DNA of 64,000 nt, taken from assembly GCA_950295325.1 (NCBI GenBank), contig OX485809.1, positions 34,286,001 through 34,350,000 of the forward strand, in the 5' to 3' direction. A model generated the notes under the pieces. It saw only the letters and a list, made by a program, of their open reading frames with translations. It had not been told where the DNA came from and did not search any database. Position numbers and translations under genes: made by a program. The stretch comes from Polytrichum commune. Taxonomy: Eukaryota > Streptophyta > Polytrichopsida > Polytrichales > Polytrichaceae. Shown piece by piece: positions 22,900-35,142 of this stretch (positions within the stretch are counted from its first letter, which is position 1; each line of letters begins with the position of its first letter).

Positions 22900-23170
22900 T
22901 GGATCACATAAGGTACACGTCATGTGCCTCAAATGGATGCTCCCCCCCCCCCCCCCTTGAGTAGCCCACTTCTCTGAGGATACGAAACATGTGATTAGTA
23001 CAAGATGGTTACCTAGTAAACCCAAATCGAAGCCATAACCACTTCCCTCATTATTCTGGAGCTTCACATAGAATATCTTACCATCATCAAAGTGAAGATT
23101 CTCGTGCTCACTAACTGACCATACACATCCTCCCAATTATGTTGACTATTAAACCTAGAATGATCACCAG
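22900..23170 (+). repeat. dispersed repeat family R3, copy 2
   Basis: This is colinear with 54430-54720 and 7640-7870: CACATAAGGTA, a C tract (22940-22953), GGATACGAAAC, CCATAACCACTT, CATCAAAGTGAA, and TGTTGACTATT followed by CTAGAATG. It has no coding function. Confidence 0.55.
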
Positions 23171-25030
23171 ATTTCGAACACACAGTCCAAGCCCTTTCAT
23201 TCACATGCCTTTTTACTATTCGTCCTTGGAGCCACACCACACCACACCGCACCACACACCACTCCAACATATTATGTGTCGTGCTACGAAAAGTAACCGA
23301 ATAAGGGGGTCTGCCTTAAAGGTCATGCAATCTGTATGCTTAAAAGGAGAAATTCCCCTTTTTTCTCTCTCTCTTTGGATTCCCTGTGATCAAATGAACA
23401 ACTTTCATCCAAGGGTGCCACGTGGCGGTGTTTCATTGGGTGCAGGACTGTCCCTGTTAGAGGGGTGGCTGTCTGAAGCTTGCTGTACCACAGAGCCTTT
23501 AAGAGCTGGAATAAAGGAGGAAAAGGATTAACTCCGCCTGCAGGCCGACTGAGCAAGCCAAAGGGAATCATGACTCTCAACGTCTGGGACTTTGATTCTT
23601 TTGAACGGTCCAACGACGATTTTCTACTGCAGTGGCAGGCAGGCAGACATGAGCTAATAAGGTGAGGATTGGGTTCAGGTCCATCCGCCACTTTCCTATA
23701 GAGCGTGAGGGCCCTCGACCCGTGATATACAAATTATGTGATTGGTCGAGAAGGCGGAGACCGTCCAAGTTCATTCTACATTGCAGAAAGTGGATAATGT
23801 TGCGTGGTCTTCTAGATACTGTGTTATTAGGCTCATCAACGAGAGGTGGGTTTAATGTAAAATTAGGGGTTGTGGCATCATTGACTCTTAGAAGTATCAT
23901 ATTATCATGTATGTGTGAGTGTGGATCATACATTATATCATCGTTGACTCTTAGAAATATTATATTATTATGATGGGGTCCCGGACCACCTACTATTTTA
24001 GATCGTCCAAAAAATATGTTGTGGTTTCTCAACATAGTCTACTTTCACATTTACACTAAGCTTAAGGCCCCCAGTAGTTGCAAAATTGGATTTATGTTTC
24101 CCACGATACGGCCTTTGGTTGTTTGTCAAGGACCCTTGGATTATCGTGATGGTCATGGCTCTTCATCCTTGTGTAAAGTGGCCCTCAATTTGGGCGCTTC
24201 AAATATGATGACCATTGACGATTGTTGTGTTCCTTTGATCTCTATGTGAGCATGAAACTCAAGCACCACTAGTTATCATATTTTTAGGCATTTTCCATTG
24301 GGGGCTAGTTCGGTTGGGCCTTGCTCTCAGCTAGCCTCGTCGTCGGCTAAATAGCCACGATATAGATGAACATTGCACAGTCGGCAATTCTGTACCTTGA
24401 GACATACAAAGATTGGTATTTTTTGGAATTCGATGCAACTGATGGAGAAATCCTCTCTATCTTCTCCAAACCCTAGTGTTGGCTTAAATTTTAAAATCTC
24501 AAAATTTCAACACCACCCATACGATGTCGTCCCTCCAAGTTTGATGAACACCTTTGCAAAAGAGAATTCGATGAGTTCATAACCTCACTAAGTAGGACAG
24601 AAAGGTCCTAGAATACAATTATAGCTATTTGACTCGGGTGGTCATCAAAACACGACTGCATTGATAAGAGCCGAGTCCAAACTATTAGTTCGTGTGCTAA
24701 TGATCGTCCATGCTAAATCATCAAATGAGAAATATTTTCTAGAACCATGTTTCCTACTAGTGCTTCTTGAGCATGTTGGGATTGTGTGGGATGCACTAAA
24801 ACCATAAAAAGTGTGGAGGAGGCCATTAGCTATTAAAAAGTCGTGAACAACTCCGATGTTAATTGAGGACTCGGTAGGCAATAATCTTCTATACATGTGA
24901 TCTAACTCTAAATTCTAAAATTTTCGGAATGTCAAGTTTCATTGTTCTAGTTAGGGCCTAGTTAATCATGCTTAGACATGTGACGTTGCACCTTCTTTAG
25001 CTATTTGATTGTTTTGTTGTCTCTCTCTCC
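23171..25030. other. unassigned DNA with several short open frames
   Basis: Frames up to 152 codons (23577-24035, -) and 130 codons (23139-23531, +) are open around a GC-richer patch at 23390-23700. Their translations show no recognisable domain and they overlap on both strands. A direct repeat containing TTGACTCTTAGAA-G/A-TAT is seen at 23880 and 23943. Confidence 0.3.
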
Positions 25031-25047
25031 CTCTCTCTCTCTCTAGT

Positions 25048-26102
25048 GACCTTGTATGTTTTTTGGCAATTAAAAATGGTTGTCATTTGTCTCAATTCAT
25101 TTTTAAAAGCATTTAAATCCACAATTTTAAAATCTTGGTATTCTTTTGGTGGCCCCTCATCATCATATGTTGATTCTTTTGTTGCTATCTTGATGGCAAC
25201 ATTCTCACTAGATGAACTTAGCTTGAGCCCATTCAAAGAAGGTAGTTGACTAGCCTTCTAAAGGTTGTTTGATTCCACCATGTACACCTCTCTCTATGCT
25301 TTGGGTCCCAATAACCTTATATGGTCTTTTGGCAATGTTCAACGAAGAGTGTCATTTGTCTCATTCTTAAAATTATAAATCAAATATTTGAGCCCTAGTA
25401 TTTTCTAGGTGGTGCCTCATCAACATATGTTGGTTCTTTTGTTGATATCCTAGTGGCGGGCATTTTCACGGGATAAGTTGAACCATAGCCCATGTAGGGA
25501 AAGTAGTTGGCTAACCTTCTTATTAGGGTTGTTCTCTCTCTCTCGGGTCCCATTGACCTCATATGATTTTTGGCAATGAAATAAAGTGTGCCATTTGTCT
25601 CAATTATGTATCTAAAATCAAATCTAAACTTTTGAAATCATGGTGTTTTTTATTTTTATTTTTTTCCCTCCCTTCCGAGTGATGCCTCATCATCATAAGT
25701 TGGTTCTTTTGTTAGTACCTTGGTACCTGGTGGTGGCATTCTTACAGGATGAGTTGAACTTGAGCTTGTGCAAGGAAGATAGATATCTGACCTTCTTAAG
25801 GTTGTTTGGTTACCTATGTCACACCTATGTTCACCTCCCCTCTCTCTTTTGTCCTCTCCTCTCTATGGTTTGTATCTTGTTGATCTTGTATTTTTTTGGC
25901 AATGAGAAAGAGCATGTCATTTGTCTTAGTTCTTTTAAATAAAAATTTAAATCTAAACTTTTGAAACCCTGGTTATTATGTAAGTCATGCCTCATCATTA
26001 TATGTTGGTTCATTTGTTGGTATCTTGGTGGTGGCATTTGTATGAGATGAGCTTAGCTTGAGCTCGTGCAAGGAAGATAGATATCTAACCTTCTTAAGGG
26101 TT
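25048..26102. repeat. tandem array of four diverged 220-330 bp units
   Basis: Units start at about 25048, 25313, 25554 and 25881. Each contains TTTTTGGCAAT, CATTTGTCT, CTCATCA-(x)-ATATGTTGGTTC, a GATGAGCTTAGCTTGAGC-like block and ACCTTCTTAAGG or a variant, often followed by a CTCTCTCT run. On the minus strand parts stay similar at peptide level (FKxxDLNxxxxELRQMT in units 1 and 4), so the unit may descend from coding DNA. No intact frame remains. Confidence 0.7.
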
Positions 26103-27144
26103 CAATTGCACCACCTAGTCAAGAGAAATGCTAAAGTCTTATGTGTTAGTGAAGATAAGCTACCCAATATTCTGGTTAACTAAAATCATGACCGCACCAT
26201 CTAGTTAAAAGAATTAGCTAACAATATGATATCAACTATTTCTTATGCTAGCTAAGCGATTACACGACTGCACATATTTAATTTGGTGATCATTAGCCAA
26301 AGGTTGACCAATTTCAGAGAGGATTTAAGGTGAACCAATCTGACAAAGTTTTTCTCAACTTGCCCAAGTTTTGAGCATGACACTAATTATGCCACATTAT
26401 AAATTTGTGGCCCCAAATCATTCATGTTTCATTATGAATGAAATATTATAAAAATTTGGACATTGAATATGATGTTTTATTAATATTTTATCCTTAAATT
26501 TATTTCATTTAAAAAAATTCGATTCTAGGAATAGTGTGGTCCACCTTGTAGCAGAATGGACTCAGAAGAGATGGGAAAGATGAAAGGTGGGCATCCAAGA
26601 AAAAAACTTAGGCTACTAATTTGGCTCCCATACATGTCAGCTACCTCACATGTTAGCTAATTCTCTTAACCAGGCAGCGCAAGCCCAATACAACTAATTC
26701 GAGTGGTCACTTACCCTCTAACCGGAGCCAAAACCAGGACATGCGGCTGATGTGCACCCTAAGATTGCTTCGTCTGACCCACGTACATCTCTCCCATACC
26801 ATCACCCAACACTCAACGCCTGTTCCACGGACCTCAGAACATCACAACAGAATGCTCGGCAACATCTGCTCAAGGAGATCTCACATTCAAACCGAACTCC
26901 CAACATCCCACCGGTATACTCCGAGAGCCCACATCGCCGAGCAATGTTGTCATGCCCTCTGCTTCAGGTCCCCTGCTCACCTTGTACGCACAGCTTGCCC
27001 ATGAAACAAACTCAGCGCATTGTTTAATTGTCTCGATCTTGTTGAAATACATAAACATAACTAACACGACCCGATAAAATAAATCGATTGGAACTAACTT
27101 CTGAACCCCGTGGGTTTAGCTCGTTCTCATGCCAGTGGCGCCTC
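26103..27144. other. unassigned DNA
   Basis: The left half is AT-rich without features. The right half (26690-27010) is more GC-rich and open in two frames, but neither translation is recognisable. Confidence 0.3.
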
Positions 27145-27295
27145 CCAGCCTCATCAGCCCATCATCATGTATATGCTGGTTTCTTTTGGTCATTTGTTGG
27201 CATCCTGGTGGCGGTATGCTCACGGGATGAGCTTGGCTTGGCCTGCTGATGAGCCCATGCAGGGAAGGTAGCTGGCCGGCCTTCCTTCCTTCCTG
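27145..27295. repeat. fifth, GC-enriched unit of the 25-26 kb tandem family
   Basis: CATCATCATGTATATGCTGG, CATTTGTTGGCATC, GGTGGCGGTATGCTCACGGG and ATGAGCTTGGC align with the centre of the four units at 25.0-26.1 kb. The substitutions here are mostly toward G and C. It is followed by short CTTC, GT and CAGC tandem runs up to about 27370. Confidence 0.55.
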
Positions 27296-28282
27296 GGCAT
27301 GACTTGACTGGGTGTGTGTGTGTGGGAAAAGCCTGCCAGCCAGTTAGCCAGCCAGCCAGCCAGCCTGCCCTGCAGTGGTACCTGGCCTTGCAAGGATTGG
27401 TGATCACCTTCCTTTTTCTGCCGTTGGCTCTTCTTCACAGCCCTTGGCTGTGTTATTATCCAATCCAACGGAGGAGCCATGGGGCTCGCTTCTCACATGC
27501 ATTTTCCACCCACTTTGCACCTCTGATCTCATCCTCCGTGCTTCATGTGCACTTGAGCGTGGCCACGGTGTGTAGCTTGTCGTGTTCATATGTGGTTTCG
27601 GCTCACATGGTGATGATGATGTACATTAAGCATGCGAAAACCATCACCCGGTAATTTTGCGTGTTATTAAGTACATATCGATTCTGAGAATGGCCACCAC
27701 CTGTGTATCGTGTTTCCGTGTTGATTTTTGGGTCATCTATGAACAGAAATTTTAATTTCCGACAAATTTTGTGTATGGAATCCAAGTAAAGCATGTTTTG
27801 ATTGTTGGAATCCCCTTTCAATGGTTACAAGCATATGAGTCCAAGGCGATTGTCATGTGTAGGTGAAAGAACAATGCAAATTTGCCATTGAGGGAGATTT
27901 GCAATTTTTTTAAAGACTTAGGACAAGTTTTGAGTGATGTAGGACAATTGCCTAGGATGCATGATATGCTTGTAGTGAATTGCTAATGAGAAAAATAAAA
28001 TAAAAATAAAAATAGAAATTTGTTGATGTAATACCGATAGATGCACTTAAGTAACTTAAAGTTGTTGTTTCCACACCATCTAGTAGGTCTTAGTTATGAA
28101 ATGTGCGACTCCTCCTTGGACATGTGGCTTGCCACATCATGTCCAGAGAACATCTCCCTCTAACACTACTTTAGATGCATTACAAATCATCATCTAATTC
28201 CACCACACGATTCTCCATCCATGTCGGTCATTAGATCTAGAGAACCCTAAACAAAGAGGACACTCTATTTTCATGTATAATA
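27296..28282. other. unassigned DNA
   Basis: Short GT and CAGC repeats lie at 27308-27370. A 116-codon frame (27304-27654) spans them and is not recognisable. The remainder is AT-rich. Confidence 0.3.
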
Positions 28283-28290
28283 GTATAAAG

Positions 28291-28517
28291 CTATGATTAG
28301 GGAGAACCGGCAATTAGTTACAAATGAACCAATTGAGTTTGACAAATGACTAGTGGAAATTTAAGACTGCAAGAAAATTACAGATCGTTTAGAGGAATTT
28401 ATAGAATATACCCCAATTTAATAAAAGGAAAGCTGGAGGATGTCAACATGTAACCAACCGGTTGGACTTGCAAACACTAGGATTTCAACCGATTATGTCC
28501 AAAAATCTCCCTGACTT
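28291..28517 (+). mobile_element. hAT-like MITE, family F, copy 2, with 8-bp target duplication
   Basis: The identical 8-mer GTATAAAG flanks the element at 28283-28290 and 28518-28525. The left end reads CTATGATTAGGGAGAACCGG and the right end AAAAATCTCCCTGACTT, so the terminal repeat core is AGGGAGA against TCTCCCT. At 227 bp it is non-coding. This copy defines the boundaries of family F. Confidence 0.8.
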
Positions 28518-28721
28518 GTATAAAGGGTCTCGATCCACCTCGGTCAAACCTCTCTCAATGCTAGAAAGTGCTCTCTTCATAACATTTATGCTTTGTACTT
28601 ACTTCTACATGTCAATTACTTCATTAATACTAACACAAGTACACATTATTCTCTTAAACATTTTGGAATTATAATATTACGTACAATGGAGTGGCAATCA
28701 ATAATGTAATGGTGGACCGTG

Positions 28722-28855
28722 GTGCCTCCACCGCTATAGATTTAAGGCACCTAAGCTTACACCTAGTTCTCTACAAACTCCTCCACTGCGGCTTTGAAAT
28801 AAGAATTGGATCAAGATGTTGTGAATTCTGATGGCGGTGGAGATGCCCTAAGGCT
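28722..28855. mobile_element. small MITE-like inverted repeat
   Basis: The left end GGTGCCTCCACCGCTATAGA and the complement of the right end GGGCATCTCCACCGCCATCA match at roughly 15 of 20 positions over a 134-bp segment. Termini of this kind are common in plant MITEs. The target duplication is unresolved. Confidence 0.45.
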
Positions 28856-31800
28856 GCATGCAACAAAGCGGTAAATGAGGATATGTCATACTTTTCTTTG
28901 AGTTTTATATATATGGCCCTGAGTCTCATGCAAACAGTGTTGATTTAAAGCTAACATAGAAAATTTCAACCAAAGGCTGTAAGCCTTTTTGATGCCTTCC
29001 GTACTCTTTTGGGAATCATATAATCAAAAATTGGATGTACCTCGCCAAAACTTTTGAACCTGCTTTTGGTCATGAATGTGCTGGGGTGGGCAGCAGCATT
29101 CAATGCTTAACTTCCCCACCCCAGGGAAGGGTTGTTTTGAGTGCATTTCATATAATGTTCGTTGTGAAATGTCCATGAACAAGTTATGAGGTTAAATGGA
29201 GGATTATCCATAGTCACTAGAAGAGAACTTGTCCTTTATAACCATTCTTTGCAACTTCGCCATTGCGACTCATGGCGGAAAAATGCATAAACAAAAATCA
29301 TTTTTTGCTGACAACAGAAGGTTTTTGGTTACGGTTTTTGGATAATTTACAACTGATAACCCTTGGGTTGAAAATAGAAATGATTGTTTATAGATTTTCC
29401 AGTCATGAGTTGCAATGGCCCGAAGTCCCAATGGATGGTTGTAATGGATAAGTTTTCTTGTAGTGAGGATTTTGAAACATAGAAGATGAACGAGGGAAAA
29501 AATGGACATAAATATTCCTTTGGATTTTTAGATTATGATAATTGAAAGAAGGAATGCATAAGAAAGTGTCATGTTTATCCCCCAAAAAGGTCTTCGACCA
29601 ATTAATTTCACGTGGAAAATGTGTAGATTGCTTATGTGATTCACTAGATGGGATCACAAATTATCATGCCAAAATGTGCAAATCACAATAAGCTAGCCAC
29701 CTTGCATTTGGAGTATGTTATGATTATGTAAACCGTCCCTCATTATTAATTACACATATTCCCTAAAAATTAGGGGACTACAAATGTTAAATTGAACAGC
29801 TGATGTGAGCACAAAGACCATTTTTGCATGAACATTAAAATTAAAAAATAATTTTTAACTAAATCGAACATCATTGAGTTTCATGCACAATTTGCATTGA
29901 AGTGATAACCATGATTGTGATTGGAAACAACACCCTCATATGAACTCCCAACACAAACATGACCACTTCCCACTTTGACATTTTTTTTTACATTCTAATT
30001 ATCTCCATATTGCACAGCCCATGTGTCCATGGGTATATATGCATGTCGGCCTAGCATTTATAGTTATTTTGATTGTAGGTGAATGAGTGAGGCGAGGTTA
30101 ATATAAAGAAGAAATCATTCATCAACCCAAAACGGGTTGCTTGGTTATCCACACACAAACAACTTGTCTACCATCTCATAAACAACTAGATTTTCCAATT
30201 TTATATAAATGCACAACATGTATGTATTAGCCTTCTTTTTCAAATTTTCGAGAAAGCTGAGATGGCAATAATCATGAGAGACTTGATGAAGTGACATGTG
30301 GCTGATACTACAGCTTGTCATCAAATATGAGCATATTCATCCCAAAACAAACAATTTCATCCACTTTTTCGATTTAAAAACATATTTCTGAATATTTCAT
30401 CCATGCCAAATTGACATAATATCATGTTCTATTTAGTCATCTCCCCTTTTTTGCAATTTTAGATGGTAGAGTGGTATTCTAGATGTAGTTGGGTTGTTCT
30501 CTAAAATCTACACAATTATGAAACCACTTGGTACTATGATATGCCGAGGGTTGTACTCTAGTTATGCATTAGGATCAGCACCTCTACACACAGCCTATAG
30601 AGTCGAATCACCTATTCCCGATCGGAAGCCCATTGGTAATCTATAGGGTATTGGAATTTCAATTAGGTTGGGATCAATAGTGCCATGGCACATGTCCCTA
30701 GCTTTGATTGCTAAAGTGAGGATGAAATTGTCACAAAATGAGTGTTTATGACAAACTCTAGACATTGGTAATGTGTTCGGACCAAAAGGCTTCAAGAATT
30801 CATAGTAATTTCAATATAAAAAATAAAATTACCAAAATATTCACAATCCTTTTGAATTCTAACGTCCTACACATGATAAAATATGCACTGCCTTATACTT
30901 CTCTAGATCTGACGCATAATCTCTTAAGTGATCGGTTATGGGCACCTCGACTGTAGTTACTATAGTCCCCATATAACTCACACACTGAAGAGCTTCTAAT
31001 CCAGACCTGTATTACTCTAAAATACTCCAAAGCTTCGTTGCATGTTGTAGGAGATTTAGAAATGAAATAGTGGGTTTTCTCAAAATTGATCCAGTCTTGA
31101 AATTGTTAGACTTGCAGACATGCAGTAGTCAAGGACTGAGTGTGCATATAAATTACTCACTCAAAAATTCTACAGCAACAAGTGAAATTCAGTTAAAGCT
31201 TTGATCAGAACGGCAGATTCAGATCTATTATATACAGGTGGCTACATTGTTGTAACATATTCCTTTTTAAGTTTTTACTTTCTGCCATACAATCGTAACC
31301 ATTTGAGACAAAGACTAGCCAAAAGATTCTGAGTTAGGCACCCTGGAGGCACTTTAGGTTGCGATTTTGGTCCTTTTTTTCCCTTTGGATGGTGCCAGGA
31401 CAGAGCTAGGAGGAGAGAGAGAGTGAGCATGGGCGAGCAAGGATCACATTTGACAAAATTATTGCTATTGACAATGATGACATGACCTAGACTAGTGTGA
31501 TGCTGCTGCTTTACTCCATTCCTGTTCCAAGACCAGCATGTATTTGCATCGACTGGCCATAATTGACCATGTCAATCAGCGGTGATCTTTACTGATAAGA
31601 TCGTCCCACGCATGCTAATGACAGTAGCTTAGACCATTTCTGCCAACAAATCGCAATTATAATTTGCACGGAATGGTGATGATTAGTAGTACTACAGTTG
31701 TACAGACATGATTGATTTTTTTTTTCCCTTGGTTCGAGAGTATTTCCCCTTGCATTTTTTATCTCTTGTTAATAATATGCAGTGATAGTTGATGCCATCC

Positions 31801-33049
31801 TATAATCCATTTCACCATGGGTGCAACACGGCTTCTTCCAGTTCTGGCATGGAATTAATCGATCCGCGTTGCTGCAGGTAAATACAAGGAAATGAATGCA
31901 GCTTACACATTCACATCTTGTTCCCTTTTATGATATCAGTATCTGCTGAAATCAAATAGAGAGACCAATCTTACTATGACTTCCCAACCCCTTCAACTGT
32001 GCCTGAAGGGTACAGAGTTTTCTAATGTCTGTTATAGTTTAGAAACAACTTTTGCAAGGCTTTCTTAAGAACTATTACACAAGAGTGGCACCATCAAAGG
32101 ATCACATCCATACGGTTTAAACTTGAAGCATTGCTTTTTGATGATTTTGTAGTGACTTGAGCAATAAAAACTTTGAAAATTCACCATAAATCACAAATTC
32201 CATTGTTTTGGATTGAAATATAGTATGGTTGATTGAAAAAATTAATACAATAAATGGGTGAGACGTTGCAAGGGATCAGGGTGATCTTGAAATGATCAAC
32301 TTGGTAGAATGTCCTTTTAGGTGTGGACACTTTATGAGATACAATGGATAATCATTAAATGTGGAAACTTCTTTACTATTATTTTCTTATAACGGGGGTT
32401 ACTAGGTCATGTGCACCGGAAGTCCACCTGATGCTAGGCATGCACTTATGTGAGAATGAAAGTTTGATGTTTGTGATCAAAGTGTTACCATCCAAACAAA
32501 CAGGCCGTAGGGTTTCGCTCGATCCCATTTAATTTCCAACCCTTGCTTTTGCCCAAATTATTTAGACCATGGATAGTGAGCCTGGGCTCTACGTCTAATT
32601 ACCAATTGGCGATTGCCCACTTAACCCCTCGTTCGCCTGTCCGCCTTCCTGCCCCCTCACTGCATAACTCTCTAGTAACCATCTCAAACTGCATTCCTAA
32701 AATGAAACAACAGGGGCCGAGAATCCCTCCCATTTCCAGATGTTTAAACCATTACCATGAATTAACGTTCGCTAGAAGATAAGTAACAAGCTTCGTCTGT
32801 CGCACCGCCCCGCCCTGCCTGTACGGAACCGTCAGAAAACCCGTCCAATTGACAAAAATCTCATGATCTGGAAGCATAAAGAACAAGAACCTTGGGTGTG
32901 ATGGGAAGAGGAGTGGGCCCATGATGCAGGCCAACAAACAGAGGCGGAGAGGGATCTGTAAGCAAGTCAGTCGGTCAGTCAGTAAGTAGCCTACATACAA
33001 GTACAAACCTGTCAGCAGCTCCATCTCATCTTCCCACCCACAACAAGCG
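28856..33049. other. unassigned AT-rich intergenic DNA upstream of PIP1
   Basis: I find no gene, RNA gene or clear mobile element in these 4.2 kb. Composition becomes more GC-balanced after about 32.5 kb on approaching the aquaporin gene. Confidence 0.3.
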
Positions 33050-33322
33050 CCCCTCCCTTTGTGGCTAGCTCAGTACTCCTGCAATACCACACCACCAGCT
33101 CACAACCCAAGACAACTTCTCTCTCTCTCTCTCTCTCTCCCTCCCCCTCTTTCTCTCTCTCTCTGTCTCTCTCTCCCTCTCCTCTGCTCGCTATTGCAGC
33201 AACTAGTGGCAGAGTGCAGGGAGAAGCTGAGACTAACTAGCCCCTGATCATCCAAGGGCAAGACAGGAGGACCGGGGTTTCGTTTCCTTCCAAAATCATC
33301 ATCGTCTTCTTCTACGGCTTCC

Positions 33323-33663
33323 TTTGGTGGTCGTGCTGCAGCAGAGCTCTAAGCAAGGTTGGATTAAGTTCCTGACTCTGTAATTATCGGTTGACTGACT
33401 TCTCTCTCGCAGGGTTAGCCTTGACATGGGCTTTAATCTGCTAGGTCAGGGTCTGAGGCTCGATATTCTGATTAGTAATCAGGTTTGGTGGTCGTGCTGC
33501 AGCGGAGCTCTAACCAAGGGTGGATTGAGTTCCCGATTCTGTGATTATATCAGTAGAACTGACCTCTCTCTTGCAGGGATAGCCTCATGATGGGCTCTTA
33601 AGTTGAAGTATTAGCTAGCTGTACAGGGTTTGGAGTTCGATTTCTGATGAGTAATCAGGTTTG
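33323..33663 (+). repeat. tandem duplication in the PIP1 upstream region (161-bp step)
   Basis: TTTGGTGGTCGTGCTGCAGC opens both copies (33323 and 33484). Shared blocks follow: GGAGCTCTAA or AGAGCTCTAA, TTCTGTGATTAT or a variant, ACCTCTCTCTTGCAGGG or a variant, and GAGTAATCAGGTTT or a variant. Copy 2 is longer by small insertions. Confidence 0.7.
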
Positions 33664-34573
33664 TGTTAGTGCAGGCACACATCGTAGGTAGTCATCTTTT
33701 GCATGTATATATGTCGTAGTTGTCATTCGCGTGTGCGCCTTACAGATGAATCTGAAGGTGCATGACGAGAACCACACTAACCCTCTCGTTCTGTAAGCCT
33801 GCGGTTTACTCAAAAACTCCAGTTCGTTCCGAACCTGGGGGAAATTAGAGTTTGGTCAAGCAAGGTTTGAGGAGATATTATCGCAGCAACATCGGTCACC
33901 TTGGAGAGTTATTGTACAAGTAGTGCAACATGATGAAATGAACCCCGGCAAGCCAGAAAACGATATCTCGCTTGTTTTCACTTTCTGTCCGTCCTGTGGT
34001 GCCTTACTAAACGTCCAATGCAAATTTAAGGAGTATATTGGGTTTGCAAGTAGTCCTGCATGCCTCTAAAAGTTGACAGTAGTTTTGGATCCGTCTCTCC
34101 CATGCTCCAAGAGTCCAAACGGACTGTCAGCAGGAGTCTCGGGACTTCAGCTGCATGGAAAGCTCCTCATGCAAAATAAGCTTAAGAGGAGATTCTGAGT
34201 CTAAGTAGCATCCTCAAGATGTATTTAGCAAAAGCGTAGCAGTAATATCTGCAGTATCTTCTTACAGCACAGCCTCAAGAGGTTGCCTGATTTTGGAGAG
34301 GCAGCTAGCTCCATGATACGAAGAAGAGCTCACCGACTTCGACAAATTCCGGGATTCCTGGCACCGCTAGTTTCGAGTATGCGGCGCAGCTGGATAGAGT
34401 GGACACACAAAATGTACAGTTCGCGTACATACTCGAGGGTGCTGGTGACCCTCTCCCTTAGGTCTAGCCAGCAAGCAAATCACATCGTACGCCACCACAA
34501 TCTTCTATGACTTATTAGTGCTAAAGTTTCCAAACATGCACAATGGCGATGAACAGGATGGCCCTTACAGGTG

Positions 34574-34630
34574 TCATCACCTCTGTCCCAATACCTACAC
34601 ACATCCTAGATACTGGGACAGAGGTGATGA
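34574..34630. repeat. PIP1 foldback motif, copy u1
   Basis: The 17-base arms TCATCACCTCTGTCCCA and TGGGACAGAGGTGATGA are perfectly complementary, with a 23-base centre. It lies upstream of PIP1. Confidence 0.8.
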
Positions 34631-34925
34631 ACTTCGGTGATGTCCTGAGGTGGTTTGGTTTACAGTGAGTGCCAAATTTTGTTTTCTACGGTTTTCCGAT
34701 CGGAATGCAAATTTTGATGAATCATGATGGCTGCGGTGGACGTTGTGGTGATGGTGTGCTGCTGCAGGTGCGGAGTTTTAAAGGCTTTAAAGATTTTTTA
34801 AGTGTTTAGAGCTCTAGCCAGCACGCAATCACATCGTTCGCCACCACAATCTTCTCTAACTTATGAGTGCTAAGGTTTCCAAACATGCACAATGGTGATG
34901 CACAGGACGATGGCCCTTACAGGTG

Positions 34926-34985
34926 TCATCACCTCTGTCCCAATATCTACATTTTTCCTAGATACTAGGACAGAGGTGATGATGA
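34926..34985. repeat. PIP1 foldback motif, copy u2
   Basis: This has the same arms as u1, with one mismatch and a duplicated GATGAT at the right end. It lies in the second copy of the upstream duplication. Confidence 0.75.
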
Positions 34986-35142
34986 ACTTCGGTGATGTCC
35001 TGAGGTCGTTCGGCTTACAGTGGTGCCGCAATTTTTGTTTCCTAAGGTTTTGCGGTCGGTATGCAAATTCTGATGAATCAAGATGGCGATGGTGTGCTGC
35101 TGCTGCAGGCGCGGAGTTTGAAAGGCCTTATACGAGGCGGCG

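Larger units (their letters stand above)
34463..35128 (+). repeat. tandem duplication immediately upstream of PIP1 (350-bp step)
   Basis: The two copies share CTAGCCAGCA, ACATCGTACGCCACCAC or a variant, TTCCAAACATGCACAATGG, GGCCCTTACAGGTGTCATCA, CTTCGGTGATGTCCTGAGG and GGTGTGCTGCTGCAG. Each contains one copy of the foldback motif (34574-34630; 34926-34985). Only the second copy abuts a coding sequence. Confidence 0.8.
33050..35142 (+). promoter_or_regulatory. PIP1 upstream region: CT-rich leader and two tandem duplications
   Basis: A CT microsatellite occupies 33117-33182, a typical feature of plant 5' leaders. Two local tandem duplications follow. The first is a 161-bp step at 33323-33483 and 33484-33663. 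The second is a 350-bp step at about 34463-34785 and 34813-35128. Both copies of the second end in a CTGCTGCAG-(GT/GC)GCGGAG sequence that looks like a splice acceptor, the latter just before the PIP1 start codon. A 5'-UTR intron running from near 33.35 kb to near 35.1 kb is plausible but unproven. No TATA box could be chosen with confidence. Confidence 0.45.

Noticed and set aside
23139-24035. Overlapping frames of 103-152 codons on both strands
   Set aside because: No domain, codon bias or splice-linked continuation could be shown. Overlap on both strands argues for chance.
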